Positions 33,500 through 45,198 of a stretch of 64,000 nt of DNA are shown piece after piece. Position 1 is the stretch's first letter. Each line of letters starts with the position of its first letter. Where the stretch lies: NCBI GenBank assembly GCA_958450325.1, contig OY288257.1:10931873-10995872 (forward strand). The letters are read 5' to 3'. Under the pieces are notes generated by a model. The model was not told the DNA's origin. It saw only the letters and a list, made by a program, of their open reading frames with translations, and did no database searches. Source of the DNA: Agrostemma githago. Its lineage: Eukaryota > Streptophyta > Magnoliopsida > Caryophyllales > Caryophyllaceae. The position numbers were made by a program, and so were the translations under genes.

Positions 33500-33970
33500 C
33501 AGTAGAATAAATATTAGATATGTTTGAGCGTGCAACTTTAATTCAGTGGATTTGAAACTTTAGTGGCCTGGCGCAGAACTTAACACAACTAAAATCGCAA
33601 TTTCAATGTTTTTACAACGAGTTCAGCTCTTTCTGTGAAAAGTTGAACAGTACAAGGAATCGTAGATATGTTTGAGTATGCAACTTTAATCCAATTAATT
33701 TGAAACTTCAGTGACCTGTCACAGAACTTTGACACTAATAAATCGCAATTTCAATGTTATGGTGTCGAGTTCATCTCTTTTGGTGAGATATTTAACAGTA
33801 GAATAAATCTTAGATATGCTTGGGCATGCAACTTTAATTCAATGGATTTGAAACTTTGGCGGCCCACCGCAGAACTGTAGCACTACTAAATCGCAATGTC
33901 AATGTTATTAGAATGAATTCAAGTGTGAAATGGTGTGCTAGGATTCTGAAGTGTCGCATTGTTAGACTTG
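33500..33970. repeat. Tandem array, left arm (about 120-170 bp unit)
   Basis: Units containing CAACTTTAAT(T/C)CA, ATTTGAAACTT and AAATCGCAAT recur at least three times. They are reverse complements of the units at 34795-35770. Confidence 0.75.
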
Positions 33971-34332
33971 AAGTTGTAATGTTTTTGATGTAAAGTTTCA
34001 GGCGTTTAGTAGTTTGGTTTAAGTGGCAGATGATGCGCAGCCAATAATTATTTAAGTTTTGGAAGTTATGTGCTGAAGTTATGTTACAGTCGACTTAAAA
34101 TTTCAAAAACATTAGTAGATAAATATTGATCAAGGCTATGAAGTTTGAAGGACAATGGAACATGGTTAGATAATGATATGACGTTCCTCAAAAATTGCGT
34201 AAAGTGAAAATTGGAACGATTGTTTACAGAAGACAGTGACGAAATCCGAGTTTAGGGTTAACTACATTGTACCGGATACAATGTTTTTTTGCCGAAAACA
34301 TAAAATTTCAGTAACCACGGGGAATCGTTTTT

Positions 34333-34794
34333 TTACCTCCTACGACTAGTGTATACCTTCGATGACTTACGTTTCTCCTTCAAAATATCCCAAATTTGTT
34401 CTTTCTCCGCATTGAACTTGTCGAGTTGTTTGCGGATTGTTTTCCGTTCTCTGTTGTAGTCGGATAGAATTAGTGTGGCAGTGAGCTGCACTATGAAGAA
34501 TCGCCTACCAACTTTACGCTGCAGATCCTCGTGGGCTGGGACCTCGTCCTCACCCTCATGCAGTAGCATGTGCATAATTGTGAACAATCCAGATTCCTTT
34601 TGATTGACGACATTGCTCTGCCACTCCATTTTCACTTGCCTTATTTCAAAGAAAGTTGTAAGGCCTTGGTAATCCCCTTCACTGCTGAGATTAGAAAGGA
34701 AGTAATTTCACTAGCTGCATCGCCAAACCAAGCAGGAAAAGCAACCTTATTCCTTTGCATTTTGAGGAGCAGCAGATGAACGTCCTGCAACATT
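34333..34794 (-). pseudogene. Ulp1/C48-like protease C-terminal relic
   Basis: The clearest part (34635-34333, 100 aa) reads MKMEWQSNVVNQKESGLFTI then MHMLL, and later VQLTATLILSDYNRERK. This follows the end of plant Ulp1-family domains, where an N/H-D-C-G-(V/I)-F motif is followed by a helix and a 'RY..ILL.D.N' block. The catalytic Cys position is Ser here (ESG), so it would be inactive as a cysteine protease. An upstream piece (34794-34640) is open in another frame (FPAWFGDAASEI) and interrupted by stops. Ulp1-family proteins remove SUMO; in MULEs the role is unclear. It could also be unrelated to C48. Confidence 0.45.
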
Positions 34795-35770
34795 ATTGCA
34801 ACTTAAAAGTGTTAATGTTCTGTGACAGGCCACTGAAGTTTCAAATCTATTGAAATAAAGTTGCATGCTGGTACATATTTTATATTTCTTCTACTGTTAA
34901 ACTTCCTACAAAGAGTTCTGCGCCAGGCCACTTAAGTGTCAAATCCATAACACTAAAGTTGCATGCTCGAACATATCTAAGATTCCTTTTCACACTTGAA
35001 TTCGTGCAAATAACATTGAAATTGCGACTTAATAGTGCTAAAGTTCTGCGACAGGCCACTAAAGTTTCATATCCATCGTACTAAAGTTGCATGCTGATAC
35101 ATATATAATATTCTTCTACTGCTAAACTTTCTATCAAAAGTGCTGAACTCATTCTAATAACATTGACATTGGAATTTAGTACTGTTAAAGTTCTGCGACA
35201 GGTCAATGAAGTTTCAAATCCATTGAACTAAAGTTTCATGCATGCTAAAACATATATAAGATTCCTTTTCACACTTGAATTCGTGCAAATTACATTGAAA
35301 ATGCGATTTAATAGTGCTAAAGTTGTGCGTCAGGCCACTGAAGTTTCATCTACATTGAACTAAAGTTGCATGGTGAACATATTTATAATATTCTTCTACT
35401 GCTACACTTCCTACTAAAAGAGCTGAACTCGTTCTAATAACATTGAAATTGGGATTTTGTAGTGTCAAAGTTCTGCGACAGGTCACTGAAGTTTCAAATC
35501 CGTTGAACTAAAGTTGCATGCTGATACATATATAATATTCTTCTACTGCTAAACTTTCTATCAAAAGTGCTGAACTCGTTCTAATAACATTGACATTGGA
35601 ATTTAGTAGTGTTAAAGTTCTGCGACAGGTCACTGAAGTTTCAAATCCATTGAACTAAAGTTTCATGCATGATAAAACATATCTAAGATTTCTTGTACTG
35701 TCAAACTTCATAGAAACAGAGCTGAAGACGTTGTAATAACATTAAAAATTGCAATTTAATAGTGTTAAAG
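34795..35770. repeat. Tandem array, right arm (about 180-bp unit)
   Basis: At least five units contain GTTCTGCGACAGG(C/T)CA, TGAAGTTTCAAATCCATT and AACATTGAAATTG, with alternating long and short spacers. The array is oriented opposite to 33500-33970, so a transcript through the element could fold back. Confidence 0.8.
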
Positions 35771-35822
35771 TAGATAATTAGTGTCAAATTTACTTACATC
35801 GTCAGCCCGAGCGGCAAGTTCG

Positions 35823-36011
35823 CTATCGTCCTCGAGCCCAGGTGGAAGCTCTATCTCGATGAATTTCCTCCCGCTTGTCATTTAGATTGGAAATTAACTT
35901 GACGAGCCTCTGTCCCCTACATTTGACAGGAACACTTGCATCCTCCTCCTCCTCCTCGTCTAATGGCTCATTGCTTAGAGCTTCAACAATTTGACGTTCT
36001 CCGGAAGACAT
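35823..36011 (-). pseudogene. Possible first exon of the C-element minus-strand gene
   Basis: It begins MSSGERQIVEALSNEP followed by a Glu/Asp run. After about 50 residues a different frame (IEIELPPGLEDD) looks better and reaches a donor GAT|GTAAGT near 35799. No family is recognised. Confidence 0.3.
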
Positions 36012-36844
36012 ATCAACCAGAAAATCTGCAATAATAAACCGGACAAAAAAATGACAAACAAGACAACCTCTGAAATGACAAAGAAGACAATTTTTATGAT
36101 AGGCAAACGATAAAAAGAAGACAAACTATAAACAAAACCCACAACACAACAATACACACAAATTTTAAACGAACTTCGATTCTAAAACTAAAAAACCCTA
36201 ATTTTTATGATTGTAAAGGAATTTCAATTCTAAACCTACAAACCTATCATTTTTTTTATTTTAAACGAACTTCAATTGTATAACTAAAAAACCCTAACTT
36301 TTTTATTGTAAACTAATAATACATGGTAGACAAAAAGTTGAAAACCCTAAACCATAATCGTTGAATAAAGAATCGTAAAACCCTAATCCCTATGCTAAAT
36401 TTCGGTTAATTTTGTTCAGATTTGGGTTTACTGTTTATCGAAGAATTGTAATGAAGAACTAAAATGAAGAAATTAACAGTAATATTTACCTGAAATGAAG
36501 AACTGGAGGTGATTCGATGGAGATTGAAAGCAGTGATAGGTGGAGATTGTGGAGATGAAGAAAATCGAGCAGTGATAGGTGGGGATCGTGGAGATGAAGA
36601 GGTGAGCGAGCAGTGGAGGTTGGAGAATTGAAAGGAGATGGGTTGAATTAAGCGTAATCAATTATGGTGGGAAAACAGAGGGTGGGAAAAAAGAGGTGTA
36701 TGGAAAATGTAAACCTTGATTTTCTTTTTTTTAAAATAATTATACATATATAACTCAATCTCAGCCATCTATCTCTATTTAATCTAACGGCTGAGATTAG
36801 AACTTAGGACCTTAAATATGTACTATGACCTTATTTGATCTCCC

Positions 36845-36847
<3 letters not shown>

Positions 36848-36900
<53 letters not shown>
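36848..36900. repeat. (TA)n array
   Basis: TA repeats lie between the C and D elements and act as the flank of both. Confidence 0.95.
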
Positions 36901-36904
<4 letters not shown>

Positions 36905-37800
36905 ACTCCGGTGAGGCAGGGTAACTCCTTACACCCATTGAGGCACAATCTAGACCATTAGATTAAGATGAAACATACATCTAAATAACTATATATACAC
37001 ACACACTTAAGAACTCAATATATACAGTAAAATAATTGTTATATACACTCAAATAGTTACTATGTACACTAATTAATCAACAATGGAACATACATCAAAA
37101 TAACTGTTATATACACTAAAAAAAACTCATTATATACGCTATTAAACTCACTGCATATATAACTAAATACATAGAGTAAAATAATTGTTATATGCACCCA
37201 AATAATTAATATGTACATTACTTAATCAATAATTGAACATACATCAAAATAACTGTTATATACACTAAAAAACTCATTATATACTCTATTAAACTCACTA
37301 CATATATACACTTAAGAACTTAATATATACAGTAAAATAATTGTTATATACACCCAAATAGTCACCATGTACACCAATGGAAAATACATCCAAATAACTT
37401 TTATATATACACTAAAAACTCATTATATACGCTATTAAACTCACTATATATATATATATATACACTTAAGAACTCAACATATAAAGTAAAATAAATGTTA
37501 TATACACTCAATATTTTTCGGATTTTTTTTTTGGAAAAAAAATTATTATTTTTTTCCGGAATTTTTTTCTTTTGGACAAAAAAAAACCGATTTTTTTTTT
37601 TTTTTTTTTTTTTAAAAAAAATCCGATTTTTTTTTTCCCGAAATATATTGATTTTTTTCCCCGGGAAAAAAAAATTGGGGAAATTTTTTTTATGTATGAG
37701 TTTTTGTTTTAATCTTACCCTTTAATTTGATTTTAATCTAATGATTGAGATTGTGCCTCAATGGGTGCGGCGAGTTGAGCTGCCTCAAAGGATCCTAGAT
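36901..37800. mobile_element. 'D' element: 0.9-kb non-autonomous TA-bounded element
   Basis: The left end is GCGGACTCCGGTGAGGCAG, then CACCCATTGAGGCACAATCT. The right end, reverse-complemented, is GGATCCTTTGAGGCAGCTC with the same CACCCATTGAGGCACAATCT block. The terminal inverted repeat is about 70 bp. Three units of about 150 bp with AAAATAATTGTTATATACAC fill 36990-37510, then T/A-rich sequence. It has no coding capacity. Confidence 0.7.

Positions 37801-37802
<2 letters not shown>

Positions 37803-37860
<58 letters not shown>
37803..37860. repeat. (TA)n replacing the 5' end of the E element in copy 1
   Basis: Copy 2 has (TA)n, an F element, (TC)n(TA)n and the E terminus here (51234-51771). 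Copy 1 keeps only one TA array, directly joined to AAACCCAAAAAAAAACCC. Confidence 0.9.
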
Positions 37861-37866
<6 letters not shown>

Positions 37867-38564
37867 AAAAAAAAACCCTCACAACCTACCTTTGTTTCTC
37901 TCTCTTCTATCCAGGGTTACATCAATTTTCCTCCCAAAAACCCCCCAAATTTCCTCTCAAAAATTCATCATCCTATCATCCTAATTCGTTCTACCTCGAA
38001 AATTTGATCAATTGTATACGAAATTCGTTCAATTCGTATACAATTCGTTCAATTCATATACAATTCGTTCAATTCAATTCAATTTTCAGAAATTCAATTC
38101 AATTTTCAGAAATTCAATTCATTATATTTAGTAGAGGACATGCCTGGTCAAATAATTGATGCTGCGCAAGATACGTAGGACCTTCAGAAGAGTTACCAGA
38201 TTGTAGCATGATGAGCATGGAGCATGGATTCCATCGTAAACCAAAGTAATTTTCAGAAATTCAATTATCAGAAATTCAATTCAATTCGTTCAATTTTCAG
38301 AAATTCGTTTTTGATGAGCATGGATTCCACCAAGCATGGAACTATTGTTGATGAACATGAAGGTAATGTCGTTATAATTCAATACCTATTCATTTTTGAA
38401 TAAGTATTCGTTTTTTAAGTAAAGTTATCCGGTTTATGAGCATGGATTCGTTTTTAATTATTGGTTTTTGATTTCCTCCAGAATTCTTTATGATGAATAT
38501 CGATTTCAACACGAATCAACTTGAAGGTAATCTCAGAATTTTACAGAGTACATAAATATATATG

Positions 38565-39440
38565 TTAGAATAGTTGAATATATGTGTTGGAGTAATTGGA
38601 GTACTTGAGTATATGTGCTGGAATAGTTGAATATATGTGCTGGAATAGTTGAATATATATATTGGAATAACTGAGTATATGTGTTGGAGTAATTAGAGTA
38701 CTTGAGTATTTGTTGGAGTAATTGAATATATGGGTTGGAGTAACTGAGTATATATGTTGGAGTAATTGAGTATATGTGTTGGAATAGTTGAATATATATG
38801 TTGGAGTAACTGAGTATATATTTTGGAGTAATTGGAGTACTTGAGTATGTGTGTTGGAATAGTTGAATATATGTGTTGGAGTAACTGAGTATATGTGTTG
38901 GAGTAACTTAGTATATGTGTTGGAGTAACTGAATATATGTGGTGGATTAATTGAGTATATGTGGTGGAGTAACTGAGTATATGTGGTGGAGTAACTGAGT
39001 ATATGTGTTGGAGTAACTGAGTATATATGTGTTGGAGTAACTGAATATATGTGTTGAAATAACTGAACATGAACATAGAATAACTGATGTCTAATGTTGG
39101 AATAGCTGAACATGTATAACTAAATATTTTTTTTAGAATACTTGAATATGTATGTTGGAGTCACTAAATATTAGAGTAACTGATGTCTAATGTTGGAATA
39201 GCTGAACATAACTGAGTAACTGATGTCTAATGTTGGAGTAACTGATGTCTAATGTTGGAGTAACTGATTATATGTGTTGGAGTAACTGAGTATATGTGTT
39301 GAAATAACTGAACATGAACATAGAATAACTGATGTCTAATGTTGGAATAGCTGAACATGTATAACTAAATATTTTTTTTAGAATACTTGAATATATATGT
39401 TGGAGTCACTAAATATTAGAGTAGTTGATTAATAAATATG
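38565..39440. repeat. GTTGGAGTAACTGAGTATAT minisatellite
   Basis: About 30 imperfect units of 20-26 bp are built on GTTGGAGTAACTGAGTATATGT. The His-Ile-Tyr/Thr-Pro-Thr open frames of 182 and 127 aa on the minus strand are translations of this array, not genes. A sparser continuation with TTGGAGTAACTG words reaches 39990. Confidence 0.9.
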
Positions 39441-40101
39441 ATATATATGCAGGACCCACTCGGAAATCTTTACGACTAAGTCAAAAGGATGGGACAATAT
39501 GACGTTGAAGACATTCATACAAGTATACAACTCAGACGATGAAAGTATACGATGTTTATAATATGATAGTTAATAATAGTTGGATTACTTTGTGTTATAT
39601 CTTGGAATACTTGGTATTATAGCTTGGAATACTTGGTACATTATATCTTGGTGTAAGCTGTTAGAGTAACTCAGATCAAATGTTGGAGTAACTGTTATCC
39701 AATATAAGAATAACCAATTATACGCATTGAAGTAACAACAACATTAGAGTAAAGAGTATAATTGAAGAACAAGAATTGATTGATTCAATTAATAATGAGT
39801 AAATATTGGAGTAATTATTGTCCAATATAAGTATAACTGATTATATGCATTGGAATATAACAACAATATTAGAGTAATTGAAAAGAAAGAATTGATTGAT
39901 TCAATAAATAATTAGTAAATGTTGGAATAACTGCTGTCCAAAATAAGAATAACTGATTATAAACATTGGAATAACAACATTAAAGTAATTGAAGATGAAA
40001 ATGACCCAATTCAAAATGTTTTGGCCCGTCCTGACCTAGTTGACCCGTTTGCCAGGTCTAGACCCGAACCAGACACAACTCGATGTCTTAGCCAAACTTA
40101 C

Positions 40102-40840
40102 GACATTGTTCAAAGCAGTGATGGCAGCCTCGACCTCGTCATCGGAAGAGAAACAAACGAAACCAAATCCACTAGACTTAGACGTCCCGGGTGTCCGTTG
40201 CACCTTAGCACTAAGAACTGTCCCCTTGTCGGAGAAAAACTCCTTCAACATCTCCGTTGTCACCGTCTTTGCAAGATTTCCAACGTAAACTTTATGTGGA
40301 CTGTCGACAAACTGCGTTTCCTCTCCTGGTGGAAGCGATACACTGAATCCTGCTCCTCCTAACGGTTTCTCCGTAATGTTCACCTTGATCTTCTTTCCGC
40401 CAATTTCCTGCACGTTTTTTAGGATACAAAACTCGGTTTCATGTGACTGTTTCATACCAGATTAGTTTTTTGTTAGAAAGACGGGATGAAATGCTTACTG
40501 TGTCGTTCAATTTCTCGACGACTGCATTTGCGTCCTCAACCGTCTTCATTGTAGCAAAGGCAAACCTTCTACTTCGACCAGAGTATTTATCATACATCAC
40601 CTGGACGAAAACACGGAAGAAAACTAAGCATACTAAGGCACCTCAGGCATTTTGGTTAGAGTCTTGTTGAAACTTCAGTATAAGCACACCAAAATCACAT
40701 TATCTATATCTATAAGCTATACTTCGTGAATATTATCAATAAACCGGGAATGACAGTATCCCCGAATGCATCACCAAGATCATCATGATAGACTTCAGTC
40801 AAAGTCCTTGAATTCCCAACATAAACCCTATGTTTAATCT
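40102..40840 (-). pseudogene. Captured PSRP2-like (plastid RRM protein) gene fragment, copy 1
   Basis: Exon 40600-40499 encodes VMYDKYSGRSRRFAFATMKT and on to LNDT. Exon 40407-40102 encodes EIGGKKIKVNITEKPLGG, then a second RRM with RNP2 VYVGNL and RNP1 KSSGFGFVCF. Both match plastid-specific ribosomal protein 2/cp33-type RNA-binding proteins with two RRMs. The first half of RRM1 (about 40840-40755, RVYVGNSRTLTEVYHDD) is badly decayed, and the end after LNN lacks the last exons. Introns are kept, so it was taken up as genomic DNA, not by retroposition. It lies inside terminal repeats in Pack-MULE fashion. Probably non-functional, although both clean exons remain open. Confidence 0.75.
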
Positions 40841-41049
40841 CTTTGATCAGCACAACTAACTCAAGCTAATAGTACAGCCAAAATCAGCAATCGAACACCG
40901 GAAATATTAACAATTGAAACAATTAAACCCTAACAAATTCGATGGAAATCATTAATCCAAACAAAATGCACATAAAAATTGCTAACAATTGAAAAACTTA
41001 ATCGAACATTGGAATTGCAAATACTGATAACTCCATTAGCTCAAAAAAA

Positions 41050-41398
41050 CTGCTAAAGATTGTGAAATTACTGGCATCCGTTGCCATCGGAACCGAACAA
41101 AACGATGCCGTATGCGAATTCGTAGACCACAAATCACCGGAAAAACTAACTCCATTGACTGCGCAATCTCTTCCTGCAATCAAATTCGCGACAATAAAAA
41201 TCGATAAAATCAACAAATTAGCAAAACAATGCAGTAGACGAAAGTGATGAGTTAGTTACCAGAGGAAACGAAGTGACGGAAGTTTCGAGATTGAGGGAAT
41301 GAGGGAGAAGGATGGGGATCTTGAGCGATGAAATGTATGACGGCGGTGCGTGGATTAAGAGCCCTAATTGTTCGGCGAGTTACGGCGGCGAGTTGCAT
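41050..41398 (-). pseudogene. Unassigned 5' exons upstream of the captured RRM gene, copy 1
   Basis: ATG at 41398 opens an Arg-rich leader (MQLAAVTRRTIRALNPRTAV) with a donor at 41260 (TCTG|GTAACT). The exon from 41173 continues GRDCAVNGVSFSGDLWS in frame. It looks like an organelle-targeting sequence. It does not resemble the PSRP2 N-terminus as I know it, so it may come from another gene (chimeric capture) or be the divergent start of the same gene. Confidence 0.4.
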
Positions 41399-41600
41399 GA
41401 TTTGGGGATTTTTACAGCGTAGGTGCCGAGTAGTGAAATGAAGAGAGAGAAAGAGAGAAAATTGAAATGAAACGCTAAGTGAGGAATAAGAAGGGTTTTG
41501 TTTGATTGTGAGATCTAATCTGAGTCGTTGATCAAAATTAAGATCAACGGTCCAGATTATTAGGATATTTACACCAAATTGGTGTGTTTACACCAGATCC

Positions 41601-41624
41601 TATATATATATATATATATATATA
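41601..41624. repeat. (TA)n between E and MULE 3
   Basis: A short TA array at the shared boundary. Copy 2 has the same at 55528-55550. Confidence 0.9.
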
Positions 41625-41944
41625 TGAGTCCTTCTCTATATAGGGGTAAGGCTCTTATGAGTCCTTCTCTATATATGAGTCCTTAAGTCCTCATCTCATC
41701 CATTGGATTGGATGAGATGAGGATGGATGGACAAGATGCATCCTAATATTTATATATATATAAAAAAAAAGATTTCGCATCCTAAAATAACTCCCATGAT
41801 TTTAGGAAATAATAACTCACATAATCAAATTCATTCCTCATTCATTCATTCACGTTGCAAAATTCTTCAAAACCTAAAAAAAACGCTTTCTTCATCACGT
41901 TCATTCATTCATTCAATCAAATATGTGCTCGAAATCCCGTTACT

Positions 41945-42010
41945 ATGGATTCAATGACCGCAACATCTTCTTCAATCGTTGATAAGCAATTGATCGAGTA
42001 TATTTCGATA
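41945..42010 (+). pseudogene. MULE 3 first exon
   Basis: It encodes MDSMTATSSSIVDKQLIEY and then loses the AACAATG|GTGAGT donor by a small deletion, so splicing as in the other copies is impossible. Confidence 0.5.
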
Positions 42011-42233
42011 CTGCTTTCATGTTTTGCGTCAATTTTTATTCATCATCTTGAATAATTTCTGTCAATTTGCGTTCATCTTTTGCGTCAATTTTCATGTTGA
42101 TGTTGCTTTCATGGTCGTTTCATTCATCATAGATTCATATCAATGGTTAATTGGTCTCTTGTTAGTATAGATTCCAGATTTTTATGTTTGTTATTTAGGT
42201 TCCATTGATACTATTGTTTTGTTGTCTATTGAA

Positions 42234-42747
42234 GCAGACACGGCGTTGAAGTAACATACGTTCTAAGTTACAGTAACACTTAATTTTAATTAGAGTAACA
42301 CACACTGAACGTTGAGAAAAGGTTTTTGACGATGATGTTAGAGTAACATATTGTACGAGTTAGAGTAACTCAACTTATGAGTTGAAGTAACACATTGGTT
42401 GCATGGGCGTAACGTTGTTTAATTTTGTGCAGGTGGAATTGGCAAAGATGCGAATGCACAGGACAACACTGGAAAATGTGGAATTTTATTCATTTGATTA
42501 ATCATAGATTCATATCAATGGTTTTTAGATTTGATTAATCATAGATTAAGCAGACACGGCGTTGAAGTAACATACGTTCTAAGTTACAGTAACACCTTAT
42601 TTTAATTAGAGTGACACACACTGAACATTGAAAAAGATTTTTGGCGCTGATGTTGAAATAACTTGCTTTACGAGTTAGAGTAACACAACTTATGAGTTAA
42701 AGTAACACATATGCTCCATGGGCGTAACGTTGTTTATTTTTTTGCAG
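42234..42747. repeat. About 317-bp internal tandem duplication in MULE 3
   Basis: CAGACACGGCGTTGAAGTAA and the following 180 bp, through the intron end TTTTGTGCAG and the start of the next exon, occur at 42234 and again at 42550. The two copies of the exon read GGIGKDANAQ and GSIDKEANAQ. Confidence 0.8.
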
Positions 42748-42918
42748 GTAGCATTGACAAAGAAGCGAATGCACAAGAATGGTGCAGAGATGTGCGTGAG
42801 GCATTCACTCCCCATATGGGGCAAGTATTCGGAACAATCGATGAGGCGATGGAATTTTATAAAATCTATGCGCTGACTTGCGGATTCGAAGTTGTTTTTT
42901 TTGTGGGTTTACATGAAT
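42748..42918 (+). pseudogene. FAR1 DNA-binding domain exon of MULE 3, copy 1
   Basis: After the acceptor TTTTTTTGCAG the exon reads GSIDKEANAQEWCRDVREAF, TPHMGQVFGTIDEAMEFYKI, YALTCGFEVV. The pattern M.F.T.DEA..FY..YA...GF is the start of the FAR1/FHY3 zinc-finger domain found in MULE-derived proteins. It stops after about 55 residues, before the zinc-binding Cys/His residues and before any DDE domain. The T-run at 42893-42901 differs by one base in copy 2, which shifts the last residues. Confidence 0.65.
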
Positions 42919-42959
42919 AACTGATTTTTTACATATTTTTTACACATAATGATGTACAA

Positions 42960-43560
42960 CGTTGCAGTTAACTCTATATTTATTTAATACATGTGTTGTT
43001 GGTTAGAGTAACATCTCAGATGTATTGGAGTAACACCATTCGTTCCTTAAAGTAACAGATATATATAATGCATAAAAGTAACTGAGGATATTAGCGTTGT
43101 TTACCATTCATTCTTAGATTAACCACAACCATTCCTTATAGTAGCATGATTTGTTCGTTAAAGTAACAGCTACACTGCGTTAGAGTAACACATATTTTTT
43201 TGCTAGGGTAAAAACCCCAATTCCTGATGATGAAACCAACTTTGTAATGCAGGTTAACAACCTTCTTTCTTAGGCTAGAACTATTCATTACCAAAGTAAC
43301 AACATTCGTTCCTTGAAGTAACATATATAATGCGTCAGAGTAACTGATGAAAACAGCGTTGTTTAGCCACCATTATGAAAATACCATCATTCATCACTTA
43401 GAGTAACATCATTTAATCGTTAAAGTAACAGCTACAATGTGTCGCTGTAACACACTGATTATGAGACCAGATTTGTATCGTAGGTTAACATCATTAACTC
43501 TCATAGTAACACCAGTCGTTCCTTAGAGTAACAGGAACACTTAGTCAGTGTAACATAATT
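42960..43560. repeat. AGAGTAACA/AAAGTAACAG motif array in MULE 3
   Basis: TTAGAGTAACA, TTAAAGTAACAG and TTGGAGTAACA recur at about 25-40 bp spacing. No gene is supported. Confidence 0.75.
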
Positions 43561-44074
43561 TAACAGCATTATTCCATTAGTGATAATCAAATTCAATGTA
43601 AGTCGAATACGACAATATGCAATCACTAATTAGCACACAAAAAGGTCTGAAAATTTCGTAAAACCTAATCATAGAAAGATGATCGAAGCATTCCTTGGGT
43701 ATAGTTGAAGGGATTGAACTGAATATGACTGCAACAATTTTTGAATTTCGAAGGTTGTGAGGAAGAAATTTCGAAACTTATGAAGATGACGATTGAAAAT
43801 TATGAAGAGTAAATAATTATGAAGATGAAGGGTGAAAGGTTGTACAGTAGTTGGGCGGATGAGTTTTGAATGAATTTTTTTTAATTATGAGGTAATGTGT
43901 ATGAGAAGAGAGAGGAAGATTCTGTAAAGAGAATTAAGGGAAGAGAGAGATTTCATATATTTTTACCATATATGTCAGTTACTTCTTTTATTACTCAAAT
44001 CAATCACCACCATCCATCTCCCTCTAAATCAATGGGTGTAATTAGGACTTACGGACTCAAAGATGAAAAGAGGA

Positions 44075-44585
<511 letters not shown>

Positions 44586-44589
<4 letters not shown>

Positions 44590-44800
44590 GTTTAATAGTG
44601 TATATAATGAGTTTTTTAGTTTATATAACAGTTATTTTGATGTATGTTCTATTGTTTTAGGTAGGGGGAGAGAATCAACTTGATTAAAAGGGTGAGGGTT
44701 GGTTGTGATCTAATATTGTCCGTAGATTATTTCTAATCTAATGGTTCAGATTGTGTCTTAACGAGTGTAAGGAGTTTGACTGTCTCTCCGGAATCCGCCT
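44586..44800 (-). mobile_element. D-element fragment
   Basis: Read on the minus strand it starts GCGGATTCCGGAGAGACAG, then AACTCCTTACAC, matching the left end of the D element at 36901. Only about 215 bp remain, ending at a TA array. Confidence 0.65.
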
Positions 44801-44833
44801 CTCTCTCTCTCTCTATATATATATATATGTATA

Positions 44834-44875
<42 letters not shown>
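44801..44875. repeat. (TC)n(TA)n array
   Basis: Compound microsatellite between the D fragment and the short MULE derivative. Confidence 0.9.
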
Positions 44876-44878
<3 letters not shown>

Positions 44879-45157
44879 GTGGGATCAGGTGATTCTATGA
44901 TGAATGACACGACCATGAAAACAATATCAACATGAAAATTGACGCAAAATATGAACGCAAATTGACGCAAATTAATTAAGATGATGAATAAAAATTGACG
45001 CAAAACATGAAAGCAATATCGAAATTCACCATTGTTATACTCGATGAATTGCTTATCAACAGTTAATGAAGATGTTGCGATCATTGAATTCATGGTAACA
45101 GAATTTCGAGCACAAATTTAATTGAATGAATGAATGAACGTGATGATCGATGGGAGC

Positions 45158-45198
<41 letters not shown>

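Larger units (their letters stand above)
32834..36847. mobile_element. 'C' element: 4-kb TA-bounded MULE-like element with Ulp1-like relic
   Basis: The left end is GAGGGGAGTTCTAATAAGGT. The right end, reverse-complemented, is GAGGGGAGATCAAATAAGGT. Both are followed by (A/T)TTAAGGTCCTAAG, making a terminal inverted repeat of about 45 bp inside (TA)n arrays. It contains possible exons on both strands and long arrays in opposite orientation on its two sides. Ulp1-like genes are common cargo of plant MULEs, which supports the MULE reading; no transposase core is visible. Confidence 0.6.
37861..41600. mobile_element. 'E' gene-capture element, copy 1 (5' end deleted)
   Basis: The right end, CCAAATTGGTGTGTTTACAC then CAGATCC at 41600, matches the terminus of the full copy at 51666-55527. 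The left terminal repeat is lost. It carries minisatellite sequence on the left and a captured gene on the minus strand. Confidence 0.7.
41625..44078 (+). mobile_element. FAR1-type MULE 3, copy 1
   Basis: The left end is GTAAGGCTCTTATGAGTCC (with TGAGTCCTTCTCTATATA duplicated at the edge) and TGGATTGGATGAGATGAGG. The right end is TTACGGACTCAAAGATG then GAGGACTC. Orientation follows the first exon at 41945. It is 2.4 kb with AGAGTAACA motif arrays through 42240-43560. It is the best-preserved member because it keeps a FAR1-like exon. Confidence 0.7.

Noticed and set aside
38565..39113. 182-aa ORF with regular Tyr/Thr/Pro repeats
   Set aside because: It is the reverse translation of the GTTGGAGTAACTGAGTATAT minisatellite, which lacks stops by chance in two frames.
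38565..39440. Possible CRISPR-like array
   Set aside because: Units are contiguous with no unique spacers, and the context is a plant nuclear genome.
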